Shown in pieces: positions 11,001 through 21,761 of a stretch of DNA of 64,000 nt. Every line of letters starts with the position of its first letter. The stretch's first letter is position 1. The translations under genes were made by a program, and so were the position numbers. The notes under the pieces were generated by a model that saw only the letters and a list, made by a program, of their open reading frames with translations, was not told the origin of the DNA and ran no database searches. This DNA comes from Lactarius indigo (taxonomy: Eukaryota; Basidiomycota; Agaricomycetes; Russulales; Russulaceae), in contig JAFKAC010000050.1 of NCBI GenBank assembly GCA_025766275.1, forward strand, positions 124,001 through 188,000, in the 5' to 3' direction.

Positions 11001-12934
11001 CCCCTGCACACTCCAGTAGTAGTGAGGAGGAGGATGTTGAAAAGCTCCTAGACCCCCCACAAGTCCAACCACATCCCACCACTCCACCACCTGCTCTCCT
11101 GGCTCCGCCCACCACACCTAAGTGTGAGCAAGCCACTCCCACTTCACCCCCGCCGCGTCCTAGTGCAATGCACATTATGCGCCATGTCCCTCCTCCCTCA
11201 CCAGAAATGCCTGGGGGATTTGAGGATCGTGCACAGCGTAGTCAGCTGTTGCGCAAGATGGACAATGCACCAAGACGCACTGCTCGTGTCCCTGTGCCTA
11301 ATCCGCGTTACTTCAATGTGGACAATGCAGCATGGTGCGGCAGGTGTCTGGGGTATGTGGAGTTATTGGCTGCTGCCTTTGTGGGCCAAGACCCTGCATC
11401 TTATGCAGAGGCCATGCAGTCTGCAGCTGCAGATGAGTGGACTAAGGCGTGTCAGTATTAAATGGATGCCCTAGCTAAGAATGGGACTTGGGAGTTAGTG
11501 GATCTCCCACCTAATTGTAAGGCAGTAAAATCCAAATGGGTCTTCAAGCTCAAAGCGGATGGCCGCTACAGAGCTCGCTTGGTGGCTAAGGGATTCACAC
11601 AGATCCCTGGCGTAGATTTTGATGAAACCTTCTCTCCCATCGCACGATTTGAGTCGCTATGTTTACTTCTGGCGTTGGCCGCGCTGGAGGACTGGCACAT
11701 CCATCAAATGGATGTCAAGTCTGCTTTTCTCAATGGCGTGCTTGATGAGGAGATTTACATGGAGCAGCCACAAGGTTTCACTGTCACTGGCTCTGAAATG
11801 AAGGTGTGTCGCCTGGTTAAGGCGATCTATGGTCTCAAACAGGCCTCCTGCGCATGGAACTTGCAATTCCATGGAGTGCTCACTGCACTCAGCTTTAAGC
11901 GGACATTTGCTGATGCAGGCATATATGTGATGCCTCAACAAGAGGGGTATGATCCACTCTTCGTTATTGTCTACGTTGACGACATCACTATATTGGGTCC
12001 CTCGTTGAGTGGAATCAAGCGTTTGAAGTCAGATTTGTCTGAACGCTATGAGATGACAGATCTCAGGGAGATAGAGTCTTATCTTGGTATGTGTATTGTG
12101 CGCGACCGCTCCCTCAGACGCATCGAAATAGATCAGTCTAGCTATATCAAGGATGTCCTTGAACGCTTTGGCATGTCTGATGCCACACCACACAACACAC
12201 CCTTGCCCGCTGGTGCTGACGAGCACCTGGTTAAATATACATCGCAGGCAACTGCCTCAGATATTTCCCACTACCAGTCCTTGATTGGGAGTCTGCTTTA
12301 TGTGCAGATTGGCACTAGGCCAGATATCTCCTTTGCTGTGTCACGTTTGGCACAGTACGCAGCAAATCCCTCACCACAACATCTGCGACTTGCGCAGTAT
12401 GTCCTGTCCTACTTAGTGGGAACTATGGATATGCATATTGTCTATGATGGCGCCAATGGCAATGGCCTTCACGGCTACACTGATTCCAGTCTGGCTGATC
12501 AGACTGATGACCGCCACTCCACCTCTGGTTATGTGTTCCTACTAGCTAACGGTGCAATAAGCTGGTCTTCGCGCAAGCAAAAGACTGTTGCCCAAAACAC
12601 AACAGAAGCGGAATACATGGCCATGACTGACGCAGCTAACCAGGCTGCGTGGTATCAGAGCTTCCTCACAGAACTTGGGTACGAGGTCAACAACCCCATC
12701 CCACTGCATGGTGACAACAAGGGTGCCATTGATTTGGCTTTGAACCCTGTCACTGGGAGACGGTCTAAGCACATTGCCATATGGCATCATGTCATTAGGG
12801 AGTACATCAAAAAGGGGACCATTACCCTCATTAGAACTCCTACTGTGGATATGGTTGCGGACAGCTTTACAAAGTCACTACTGCGTGTCCTGCTGCAGAA
12901 GCACAACAATGACATGGGACTCCTGTGTACTTAG
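8041..12934 (+). pseudogene. copia-2 gag-pol, broken
   Basis: Gag starts at ATG 8041 (MSGSSSTPAAGAG...). It changes frame near 8350, between DEWDSVQRR and FQAYLCLYLKPDVYS, so one base was gained or lost. The capsid-like part continues to 8810, where an LTR is inserted just before the zinc knuckle. After the insertion the frame resumes at 9395 with the CCHC knuckle, protease (DSGATHHIT), integrase, then TAA at 11459-11461 where copia-1 has GAA. RT (YVDD) and RNase H follow to 12934. Integrase reads SNRKAKQFNC where copia-1 reads SNGKAERFNR, so the third acidic residue of DDE is lost. It cannot transpose by itself. Confidence 0.93.
8811..9389 (-). repeat. Solo LTR inserted in copia-2 gag, 5-bp TSD AAAAG
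   Basis: A 579-bp insertion bounded by TGTTA...TAACA and flanked by AAAAG at 8806-8810 and 9390-9394. Removing it and one AAAAG restores the copia-1 reading GGGCAAAAAGGGCAAG. Inverted TG/CA ends plus a 5-bp duplication identify an LTR. The TATA box (CTATATAAACC) reads on the minus strand, which sets its orientation. It is the same family as 4252-4692. It is not a copia-family LTR of this window. Confidence 0.9.
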
Positions 12935-12954
12935 ATTGTAGATCACGGGGAGAT

Positions 12955-13504
12955 GTTGATAAGTGACCCTTGCACACTTAGCGGCTCTAACGGACCAGAC
13001 TTACAGATATGGACTACTGTAGATTAATTAGGACCGCTTTAGATTTGATTTGATTTGATCTGTACAATCTAGGACTTCTATGACATCACTGTACAATGAC
13101 ATCATATGGACTACTCTGGACTCTTCATTGTACTCCTTCCTTTGTTCTCTTTCTAGCATTATCTTTATTGTGATGTCACTATGATATCATGCTTGTCTAG
13201 ACTTTCTTTTGTTCTATATGCCTTGTTCTCCTTATGCACACTCCTTTGTCCTGTTGTAGAACAATGCGTCCCTTGTATTCTGTGACACCCTGTTACTCAC
13301 CTTGTAGTAGTGTCACCCTCCTGTATAGTATAAGTAGTAGGCTTGTACGCTCCTGGTCCACATCAGTTCCTCACTGCTCTGTGTGCCAGACACCCTCTGC
13401 TTCACTGCTTGACATTCCCCTCTGCTGCTAACCAGCTTGTCACTAGTATCTCACCACAGACTCTTTGCCTCTGTGAGTACTGGATATGTCTATGCTGTTC
13501 ATCA
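12955..13504 (+). repeat. copia-2 3' LTR (550 bp), lacking the intron-like unit
   Basis: Starts TGTTGATAAGTGACCC after the polypurine tract and ends GTTCATCA. Around 13360-13395 the leader reads straight from CTGTGTGCCAG into ACACCCTCTGC. The duplicated 54-nt unit present in the 5' LTR of the same element is missing exactly. Confidence 0.9.
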
Positions 13505-13518
13505 GTCACTCCCAGAAA

Positions 13519-13749
13519 GTGTATAAGTAGAGTACCATGTATGCTCCTGGTCCACATCAGTTCTCACTGTTTGTGTGCCAGGTAAGCTCCCTCTTCTCCA
13601 ATGTATAACATCAGTTCTCACTGTTTGTGTGCCAGAACACCTCTGCTTCCACTTGCAAGATCTCCCTCTGCTGCTTTCCAGCTGCTCAGTTTATCTCACA
13701 ACAGTCTTCAGTCCACTGTGAGTATGCTGTTCATCTGTGCTGTTCATCA
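13519..13749 (+). repeat. Copia LTR fragment (downstream half)
   Basis: Begins at the TATA-like GTATAAGTAG and ends GTTCATCA at 13749, closely matching the copia-1 LTR. It carries the duplicated leader unit (13582-13635, GTAAG...CCAG, 54 nt). It lies 15 bp after the copia-2 3' LTR, so an older LTR remnant sits at the edge of the next gene. Confidence 0.8.
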
Positions 13750-13832
13750 CATCCCCTGGCAGTGGTGCCCCGCAGCGTGAGCTCTTGCTGTGCAGAGTCC
13801 CAACACCCAAACTCTTGTGCATTGTCATTGGG

Positions 13833-16076
13833 GCCCAGCGACTCCGCTTCTCAGCCCACAAAGTTCAATGTCACAACAGAGAAGGCTGTCGAAGACCTCC
13901 TTGATAGCATCGTGGCTCCACTCGTGCGTCCACGATGTCTTCCGGAGTTGGTACTTTGGGACTATGAAGACTGTGCAAAGGACAAGTCGGGCCACCCAAT
14001 CACCACAAAACTCAATCAAAGTCGCCCAAAGCTAAGTATTGCTCTCCACCGTCCAAATGGCAATACGATCTCGAATCTTGAACTGTCAAACATACGATGT
14101 TCGGCAGAGATGATCGTTCACAACCTCATTGACTTCATCAAGTCAGACCCCCGATCGGCCCTGCATACCGGTGGCTCCAAATCGTGGACCAAGACGCTTG
14201 TGAAGAAGTTTTTTGCGGCCGAGTATGATCAAGCCATACTCGATCTTGAGGCGGAGCAGAAAATACTGTGTTTGTGTTCAGCTCACTGGAAGGCTGACAC
14301 TGTAATTACACAGGTTTTCTTGCGGCGAAATGAGATGGATACCACTGGCAGGACGGGTTCTGTACATTCTACATCCCCACACTCTAACCTCTCCGATCTT
14401 CCCTACCCCCTTCCCTCGGTTCAGTCCATTCCACGATTTCAGGAACTGGCACCCTTGAACGCAGCGAAGCGGGCCTTCGAGTCGAGCCCTGGGCCCAAAT
14501 CGCCCTCAGCATCGCACACTCAAAAGCGCAGCAAAGATAGCGCTTTGATTTCCAGGCAGAAGGCCATGGGCACAAGATCAAACGGTATGTACTCGACTCA
14601 ACAATGTCTTTTCCTACTGAGGAATGGTATTCACACACAGAGGGCCAAAGACCTGCAGCACGCAACAATACTCCTACTTTCCTTAGCCGCACAGAGATGG
14701 TCCGTGCAGAACCCACGCCGACAAGTCTTCGTATGCTTCACGTTGATCCATCAGGTACGTCTGACTGTCACTCACATATGTATATTGTACTGATCTAGAC
14801 TAAGCCGACAATCTTGTTGGTAAGTCGCAATCCCCCTGGGTTTCCCTTCGCGCACGGTCCCACGGACCCCACTGATCACATCCTCACAGCCATCATCACA
14901 TCCGACTTCCCTTCCTTGACTGACGCTCCCCAGCTCCTTCGATCCATGAACGCGCAGTCTTCGTTCAAACAAGGCGAGCCGTCCAAACAAGTCACGGCGC
15001 TCCTTAATCGTGTCCAATTTGCAGACCCATCCTCACCAGACATTGACGAAGACAACGCGTGCCAGGGTTGGGGGCACGAACAGTTCACGGCGGGTGGGTT
15101 GACTCTGTCATCCTCACTTACCTGTTGGCAGGACATTGGTAACGTCACGACTGCCTTTAAGCTCGTGGCAGCCGCCATCAAAATGTACCAGGAGGCGAGA
15201 CTCATGTGCAAGAACGCCGGAACACCAAAGACGAGTGCATTCATCAGCGACGTCTATCTCGAGAAGACCCTGGAGTGTCTCGAGAGCTGCTGGGTCAGCG
15301 CGGGGGGGGTACGTATTTTATTGTTTTCCTCCAAGTTTTCTGATTAGTATTTTCTAGGTCCTCACTTCCCAAGCTCGCATCCCACCAATTCCTACAACCC
15401 CTTCGTATCGCAATGTCGCAATGTCGCCTCCACGTGGGCTCACAATCAAGCTCAAGTGGGTAGTTCCTGCTACCGGCATCGTCACAAGCGAAACCCCAGA
15501 GGCTCCCGCAGGAGCCCAGTCTACCAACCAGCAGTGCGCCGCCAGCGTGGAACTTGTGGGGCCTTCAGTGGGGTTAAACGAGGTGCGTCAGCATTTGCTC
15601 ATGCTTTGTTCTATCTCACCTGCAACCTCTAGGGTGCTCATGCGGCCGCCGCCTCACTCAAACTCCTTCAAGTGCCAGAGCTCCTGGTCTTGTTCATCGA
15701 CAACAAGCTCAGCGCCCCGAAGTGGAAGCGCAAAGACGGTGAGTCATTTTTCTTTCTACAATACCTTTGTAGTCATTATCCCTGTACAGATCTTATCGCA
15801 GTCATTCTTATGGCCCCCGAATTATCACATGTCCTCAAGTCGACCATCACGGAAATTATTGAGAAAGTAAGTCTCTCATTGTCCAGGGTATCAGACGCTG
15901 ACCCCGTCTTGCCAGCGGCGCAAGCCGAAGAAAGGATCCCCAAAGCAAGTCGCGGCGTAAGCGTAGTATTGTGCATCACTGCACTCGTATTCGACAAGAT
16001 TTGGAGGGTCTTTTTATCATTAGCATTTGGACTGTCGACGTACATAGGCGTAGAGTACCCCCCGTACCTGGCATGA
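13833..16076 (+). CDS. Unrecognised multi-exon protein gene, 5' end probably lost
   Basis: Coding character is seen as several linked open segments: about 13833-14584 (KFNVTTEKAVEDLLDSIVAP, LSIALHRPNGNTISNLELSN, then a Ser/Pro-rich part ending KSPSASHTQKRSKD); a clean 56-nt intron 14585-14640 (GTATGT...ACAG) that keeps frame (SN-E-GQRPAARNNTP); 14641-14754; then 14820-15310 (PPGFPFAHGPTDPTDHI, AFKLVAAAIKMYQEAR, FISDVYLEKTLECLESCW); then 15359-15582, 15634-15740 and 15790-15866, separated by short GT-AG introns. The TAA just after the second donor/acceptor pair (about 14801) is unresolved, so the gene may be damaged. No domain is recognised. An LTR fragment abuts the first exon, so the original start is likely gone. 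Exon ends after 14754 are approximate. Confidence 0.5.
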
Positions 16077-16080
16077 CTGC

Positions 16081-16560
16081 CAGATGAATTTTCTGAATTT
16101 TATTTAACTACGTTTGACTATGAAACGCTCGAAAAGTACGCGGGACGACTAAGAAATGACAAAAGATGAACTTTTTGAATTTTATTTGACTACGATTTGA
16201 CTACGATTTGACTATGTTTGACTATGAACGCTCGAAAAGTACGTGGGACGACTAAGAAATGACAAAAGTTGACTAGAGAAATGACTTTGGGTGACTTGGA
16301 TCGGTCTTATAATGACTTCAATCGGGCTTAAATTGACTATGGACTAATAAAAAATGACTTTAATTGACCGTGTATTGACTTGGGCAAAGCCCCTGAATGT
16401 AGTCGTCTCATAGTCGTCTGTAGTCGTCTGTAGTCATTTCATAGTCAAACGTTAGTCAAAATTCTTGCAAATAGTCGAATTTTGTCAATTGACTTCATTT
16501 GACTACCCGGTGACAATTTCGGACTATAGCCGACTACCGGCTGACATCAGCGGACTTTGC
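16081..16560. repeat. GACT/AGTC motif array
   Basis: By hand I count about 27 GACT or AGTC tetramers in 480 bp, where about four are expected by chance. Many lie in TTTGACTA(T/C) or GACGACTA. GACT dominates to 16380, AGTC from 16391 to 16460, then GACT again. Two longer tandem copies sharing CGCTCGAAAAGTACG and GACGACTAAGAAATGACAAA lie at about 16090-16165 and 16168-16270. Clustered short motifs in both orientations resemble subterminal transposase-binding arrays of DNA transposons, but no transposase is assigned. Confidence 0.7.
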
Positions 16561-16771
16561 CTTTTTTACTGAGTGTGACATGTTCTCGCTTGACGACTCC
16601 GCCGTTGCCACGTTTCCACAAAAAAACCCTCACCGCCTTCTATCCATATCTCTGCTGTCCGTTTTTATGCCTCGACTGTCGACGATGCATTCTCCTCCTA
16701 CTCACTGGGATAGTCTTGACTCGTTACCCGGGTGAGCGTTTGTTACTACCCCCTTAGTCCTCGTCCTGCAG

Positions 16772-18329
16772 GCTAGAGACCATAGGGCGATGCCCTCACC
16801 CTCTTCCTCCGCCGCTGCCTTCTGACGACCTTAGGCCGCCCCTTGGGTGAGCCGCGTTCGGGAGCCATTGGCACCGGCGCGCGCGTTTGCTGGGTCGGTC
16901 TCAGTATGGCCAGTCTTGCCGCCCTTGTGGGCAAACCGTCACTACTCGCCGTCTGTCGATGGTCAATCTTGGCTTGTTGAAGCCGGGGAAGAGGAAAGCG
17001 GGGCAAGGCGGGAGTGGCAAGCCTCTCGGGTTCTGGGCGTGGTGCGGGTCCACCAGCTCTCTCTTTTGCGGGGGTTGAGGTGAGTACTAGCGACATCTTT
17101 ATGCAGCCGAGCCCTTCTGACTTCCCCCTCTAGACCTTGCCCGACGACCTCGACCTGCTGGCTAGAGACCATAGGGCGATGCCCTTACCCTCTTCCTCCG
17201 CCGCTGCCTTCTGACGACCTTAGGCCGCCCCTTGGGTGAGCCGCGTTCGGGAGCCATTGGCACCGGCGCGCGCGTTTGCTGGGTCGGTCTCAGTATGGCC
17301 AGTCTTGCCGCCCTTGTGGGCAAACCGTCACTACTCGCCGTCTGTCGATGGTCAATCTTGGCTTGTTGAAGCCGGGGAAGAGGAAAGCGGGGCAAGGCGG
17401 GAGTGGCAAGCCTCTCGGGTTCTGGGCGTGGTGCGGGTCCACCAGCTCTCTCTTTTGCGGGGGTTGAGGTGAGTACTAGCGACATCTTTATGCAGCCGAG
17501 CCCTTCTGACTTCCCCCTCTAGACCTTGCCCGACGACCTCGACCTGCTGGCTAGAGACCATAGGGCGATGCCCTTACCCTCTTCCTCCGCCGCTGCCTTC
17601 TGACGACCTTAGGCCGCCCCTTGGGTGAGCCGCGTTCGGGAGCCATTGGCACCGGCGCGCGCGTTTGCTGGGTCGGTCTCAGTATGGCCAGTCTTGCCGC
17701 CCTTGTGGGCAAACCGTCACTACTCGCCGTCTGTCGATGGTCAATCTTGGCTTGTTGAAGCCGGGGAAGAGGAAAGCGGGGCAAGGCGGGAGTGGCAAGC
17801 CTCTCGGGTCCTTGGCGTGGCGCGGGTTCACCAGTTCTCTCTTTTGTGTGGGTTGAGGTGAGTACCAGCGACGCCTTTGTGCTGAGCCCCTCTGACCTCT
17901 CTCTCTCTAGACCTCGCCCGACGACCTCGACCTGCTGGCTAGAGACCATAGGGCGATGCCCTTATCCTCTTCCTCCGCCGCTGCCTTCTGACGACCTTAG
18001 GCCACCCCTTGGGTGAGCCGCGTTCGGGAGCCATTGGCACCGGCGCGCGCGTTTGCTGGGTCGGTCTCAGTATGGCCAGTCTTGCCGCTCTTGTGGGCAA
18101 ACCGTCACTACTCGCCGTCTGTCGATGGTCAATCTTGGCTTGTTGAAGCCGGGGAAGAGGAAAGCGGGGCAAGGCGGGAGTGGCAAGCCTCTCGGGTCCT
18201 TGGCGTGGTGCGGGTCCACCAGCTCTCTCTTTTGCGGGGGTTGAGGTGAGTGCTACTGACATCTTTATGCAGCCGAGCCCCTCTGACCTCCCCCTCTCTA
18301 GACCTCGCTCGGCGACCTCGACCTGCACA
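16772..18329. repeat. 389-bp tandem repeat, four units plus degenerate partial
   Basis: Units begin at GCTAGAGACCATAGGGCGAT at 16772, 17161, 17550 and 17938, a period of 388-389 bp. A degenerate fifth start (CTGGAGACCATGGGG) lies at about 18330. Units are nearly identical, so amplification is recent. GC content is high, and both strands are open for 60-130 codons in several frames; this is a by-product of the repeat and I do not call these genes. Confidence 0.93.
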
Positions 18330-18504
18330 CTGGAGACCATGGGGTGGATGCTCCCACCCTCCTCTGCCCTCTGACGACCTTAGACCGCCCCTTGGGGTGG
18401 GTCATTCTCAGGAGCCATTGACGCCCATGTTTGATAGTGTCAGCAATAGCGACTCACTCGTGGCGTCCTTGAACGTCGACTGTGTAAGGGCGGTTCATTC
18501 AGGG

Positions 18505-19500
18505 GTCGCCAACATCGCGTGCAGCGTTTCGCTCATGCATTGACTTTGGTGATGCGGGTAAGTAGGTGTCGCTCCATACTGCTACCCTGCTTAAAACAAT
18601 TCCAAAGGCATTTCTGCCCCTGAAAAACGAATGGGGCAAATAGCGCGGGTCACGACAGCGAGTCGGAGTGGAGGGGGCTTGCCGACGAAGTCAATGGGTA
18701 TATCTCAATAGCGGGTGATGACCGCGGCGACGACCCACATCAATGCGAGGAAGCGGTTGAGAAACGAGAGTTAGATGCGGACGATCTGGCTGTGGAGCCC
18801 AACTCCGTCGCTGAGCGTCGATAAGCATGCGCTCTGCTTTCAGAGGTGTGTGATACCATTCCCTTGCAGGGCCCTCATTAACAAACGTGTGGGCCACTTT
18901 GCTTTCTCAAAGAGCTCATTAGAGCGAAAGAACAATACCGTGATGCCCTGAAGCAGAAAGCCTCTGACGAAGGCGTCTCCCCCCTCCCCCCCTTGTCCTC
19001 GTCAAAGCCATCGCGACGCGCTGGATTTCACACGCAATGCGCTTTCTCCGGGTGCTCGGCCAACAAAAAGTGGTGGATCACCTTTTGCTCAAACCGGAAT
19101 CTCGATCTTGAGCGCTTTATGCTTACCGAGGTCGAGTGGGAGGTTCTGGACCAGCTATTCAAGGCGAGTAAATACCGCTTCATGTGCCGTGGTTTCTTTC
19201 CATTTACTAACTTACCATAGACTTTCGTCGCGACCACATAGCCTGTCGAAGACCGAAGTGTCCTCAATGCACGCCATTTCAGCCATCGACAAGTTCACGA
19301 AGAAATTCGAGCTGATAATCACTAACGAGCTGCATGCGTCACTTTGGCATGCAGCTAAGGTCGCTTTACAGGTCCTCAACAGGCACCGCTCGTATGCTGA
19401 TCATTGCGACGCCTGTGGACCATTTATGCGTAAGCTTCTCTTTTCTCATTCGCTGCTGATGCCTTTGAAGTGCTCCACCCTCGATTCAAAATGGTGAATC
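18505..19500 (+). pseudogene. Decayed hAT-family transposase
   Basis: Broken pieces follow the order of agaricomycete hAT transposases: HRVQRFAHALTLVMR (18513 on), an acidic spacer, LIRAKEQYRDALKQ, the segment LERFMLTEVEWEVLDQLF (19111 on) that normally follows the RW(N/S)ST region, and VLHPRFKMV (about 19470). Stops and frame changes separate them. hAT transposases cut and paste DNA; this one cannot be functional. The final dimerisation part is not recognised. The assignment rests on motif resemblance. Confidence 0.6.
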
Positions 19501-19799
19501 AACGAGCCGCTGAGCATCCTCCGAATGGTACGGACGACGGGGTACAAGCCAGAGCCCGCCCACGAGCCACCTCGAGCAGTACCCGCTTCAGCTCCAGCAG
19601 CTACCAGTTCGCGTGTTAGGAAGAATCGCGTTGACTTGGACATGGTATTAAACTACGGGCATCAAGTTGGACAGGGCTCTGACTCCTTGGAAGAATGCCT
19701 CAACGCGCTGCCACTTCCTCGAGAAATGGGCCCCATCAGCTATTGGTCGAAGCAGCGGAGGGTGGGGGAGGCCTTGTTGTGGCGCTCGCACACATGGCT

Positions 19800-20275
19800 C
19801 ATTACTCACAGCTCACAATATTTCTTTATCTTCACTGCCATGGTCCTAGGGAGGGTGAGGGGGGACCACCGGGGCCTACTTCGGCAGGGATGCTGTCACG
19901 GCCGTTGCCTGCCTACTTCAATACTGAGCGTCAAACGACGAAGGACACTGACACCATTGCAGGCCTTCAGACCCTGCACATTGCCAACTAGCCTACAGCA
20001 GCCACCCATCACCTATGGGTTTGACAAGGCCGCCAATGAGCCTTGGGCTATTATTGTCACGCAGTATGCACCCCTTCTGATATCACCCCCCCCTCCCCCG
20101 GATCTCGTAATCTCACACCCCGCACTATTGCAGACCTTCAGACCCTCTGCATTATCAAGGAGCCTACAGCAGCTACCATCGCCCAAGGACTTGACAAGAG
20201 ACCCACGTCTGGACCGCTGATTCACATTTGGTTTTCTCGCGTCATCAGTGATATTCCCAGGCTGACATAAACGAG
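19800..20275 (+). pseudogene. Hsp70 ATPase-domain remnants, one segment duplicated
   Basis: Pieces in order resemble the Hsp70 nucleotide-binding domain: FTAMVLGRV (cf. ITAMVLGKM), PAYFNTERQTTKDTDTIAGL then QTLHIAN, stop, PTAAT (cf. VPAYFNDSQRQATKDAG and INEPTAAA). A second partial copy about 160 bp on reads RTIADLQTLCIIKEPTAATI then AQGLDK. A stop replaces Glu in the first NEPTAA. The frame ends shortly after, at IPRLT. It is a pseudogene captured in the repeat family; the same remnant is in the right arm and in the diverged copy at 33.6 kb. Confidence 0.7.
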
Positions 20276-21573
20276 TAGCCCTTTCCCTCAGTCACCGCCT
20301 CTCACTCCTCTTGCTCGCCTCGCACACACACACTTCGACTTTTTCATTCCAACGCCGGCTATCATCGTAAGGATTGGCCTCCACAGCGCCCAGGAAGTGT
20401 GACGAACCTTCGTGGAGTGGCGCGTTCTGGTGCACTCTGTGAGGACGAGACACTGCGAGCGGGGCGTGACGTTCGCATTTATGGGGTGAGTTATTGCGCA
20501 CATTTAACGCCGCCTGGTGTTCGCAATGACTTGCAGGCCTACTGGCTGGCACGGCAAAAGCGGCGCAGCAAGATGGGGCGGTCATGTTACAGCTGACTTC
20601 CGTAGGGAAGACGGCGTCCATATTACTACACACCATGCGTTTCCCACAGAGGCGGCATACGGGCGTAAGGTCATCGATTCGCGTGCGTATTCATACCGGT
20701 GTACCTGCGAGGGAGATAGGCTACTGAGAAAGATGACGGTGTCGTCGAGCAACACTAATCTAGAGTAAACGCCAGGACTTTCTTCAACCATTCATATGTT
20801 CTGTTCTTTTAGACTCTTTTCGTACGCCCTTTCAGCCCATGGAAACCTGGAACCCAGCAACCCACCCTCCCACCTCGTCACCATTATCCCCGCTACCTCG
20901 CTGTCTCATTACCGCCGCTGCAGCCGAAGTCCCATCGCCACCGTGACCCTCTCTATCACGTTACCGTCGCCGCCGTGATTGGCGTCACGCGGCTCACATT
21001 GGCAGAGTGCCTCTGCGGCGGCATCCTTGTCGGCACCAGCAAGTCCCACAAAGAGCGAAAAAGATAAGTGCTCTGCAAATTACTCGCTAATTAAATGCCT
21101 CTAGACTCTAGTCTATCTTAGCGCCGAAGCCAAGGCACAAGCGTACGAACAAATCATCCATTCTCGACTGCGAGGCCGAGGCACGGGTTGGCAATGAGCC
21201 ACACGAGTTGTGCGTTCCAGCCCCGTACTATCTATATGTATGGTACACTGTACAGTAGTCTAGATGATTATATTCACCTTGTGCACTACAGCATACCTGA
21301 GTACTCGTAGAATTCGAACGAGCACCTCGCGCTTAACTTAGCACGTGTCACTTGAGACGGGAGCGGAGTGGTACAATATATCAACATGTTCGGCCACTTC
21401 CGAACGCCACTTCCGAACGTTCTTTTCCCCCTCACTGTCTCAATATAGCTCCTGTTTATGTCTACTAAACTGTAGCTAGCGAATAGAATGTATGGTAACC
21501 AGGAAAAAATGGTCCATCGTCGCGCAATGAACAACTTTGGCAACAATGGTTGATAGATGTTAGCACACAAACG
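20276..21573. other. Arm sequence without recognisable gene
   Basis: Remaining part of the left arm. It includes an AT-poor stretch with short open frames in both strands and no recognisable domain. A diverged copy of this part is found, in right-arm orientation, at about 32517-33640. Confidence 0.5.
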
Positions 21574-21761
21574 ACGATCTATTTACGTGGGGAAAGCTAC
21601 GACGAGGCGACTCTAAGCGGAGACCCCTGGCCCGCATATATTTGAGGTAAGTGGCCGCCACCTGGTCAGAGCTAAGCGCTAAACCGGGACATCGTGCATT
21701 AGACCGGTGATCATCGATCATCAGCGAGCTCTCCACCTTCGTTCCCAACGCCATTCAACAC

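Larger units (their letters stand above)
7003..13504 (+). mobile_element. Ty1/copia retrotransposon copia-2, mutated, with nested solo LTR
   Basis: This is a near-complete copy of the same family as copia-1: truncated 5' LTR (7003-7259), primer binding site, leader, gag from 8041, pol, and 3' LTR (12955-13504). It is inactive. Gag is frameshifted near 8350 and split by a 579-bp solo LTR. Pol has a stop at 11459-11461, and the integrase catalytic Glu is replaced by Lys. Compared with copia-1, most amino acid differences are Arg to His, Gln or Cys, or Glu to Lys, all explained by C-to-T or G-to-A changes. Confidence 0.92.
16574..21573 (+). repeat. Left arm of giant inverted repeat (5.0 kb)
   Basis: This segment reappears as its reverse complement at 42811-47041. 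Outer end: TGACATGTTCTCGCTTGACG here against its complement ending at 47040. Inner end: GTTAGCACACAAACG ending at 21573 against the complement starting at 42811. Long stretches between match with only scattered differences. The left arm is about 770 bp longer because it has two more units of a 389-bp tandem repeat. The arm contains the tandem repeat, a decayed hAT transposase and Hsp70 remnants. Confidence 0.93.

Noticed and set aside
16773..18340. Several 60-133-codon frames on both strands, repeated four times
   Set aside because: They are by-products of the GC-rich 389-bp tandem repeat; no domain, and they are open on both strands at once.
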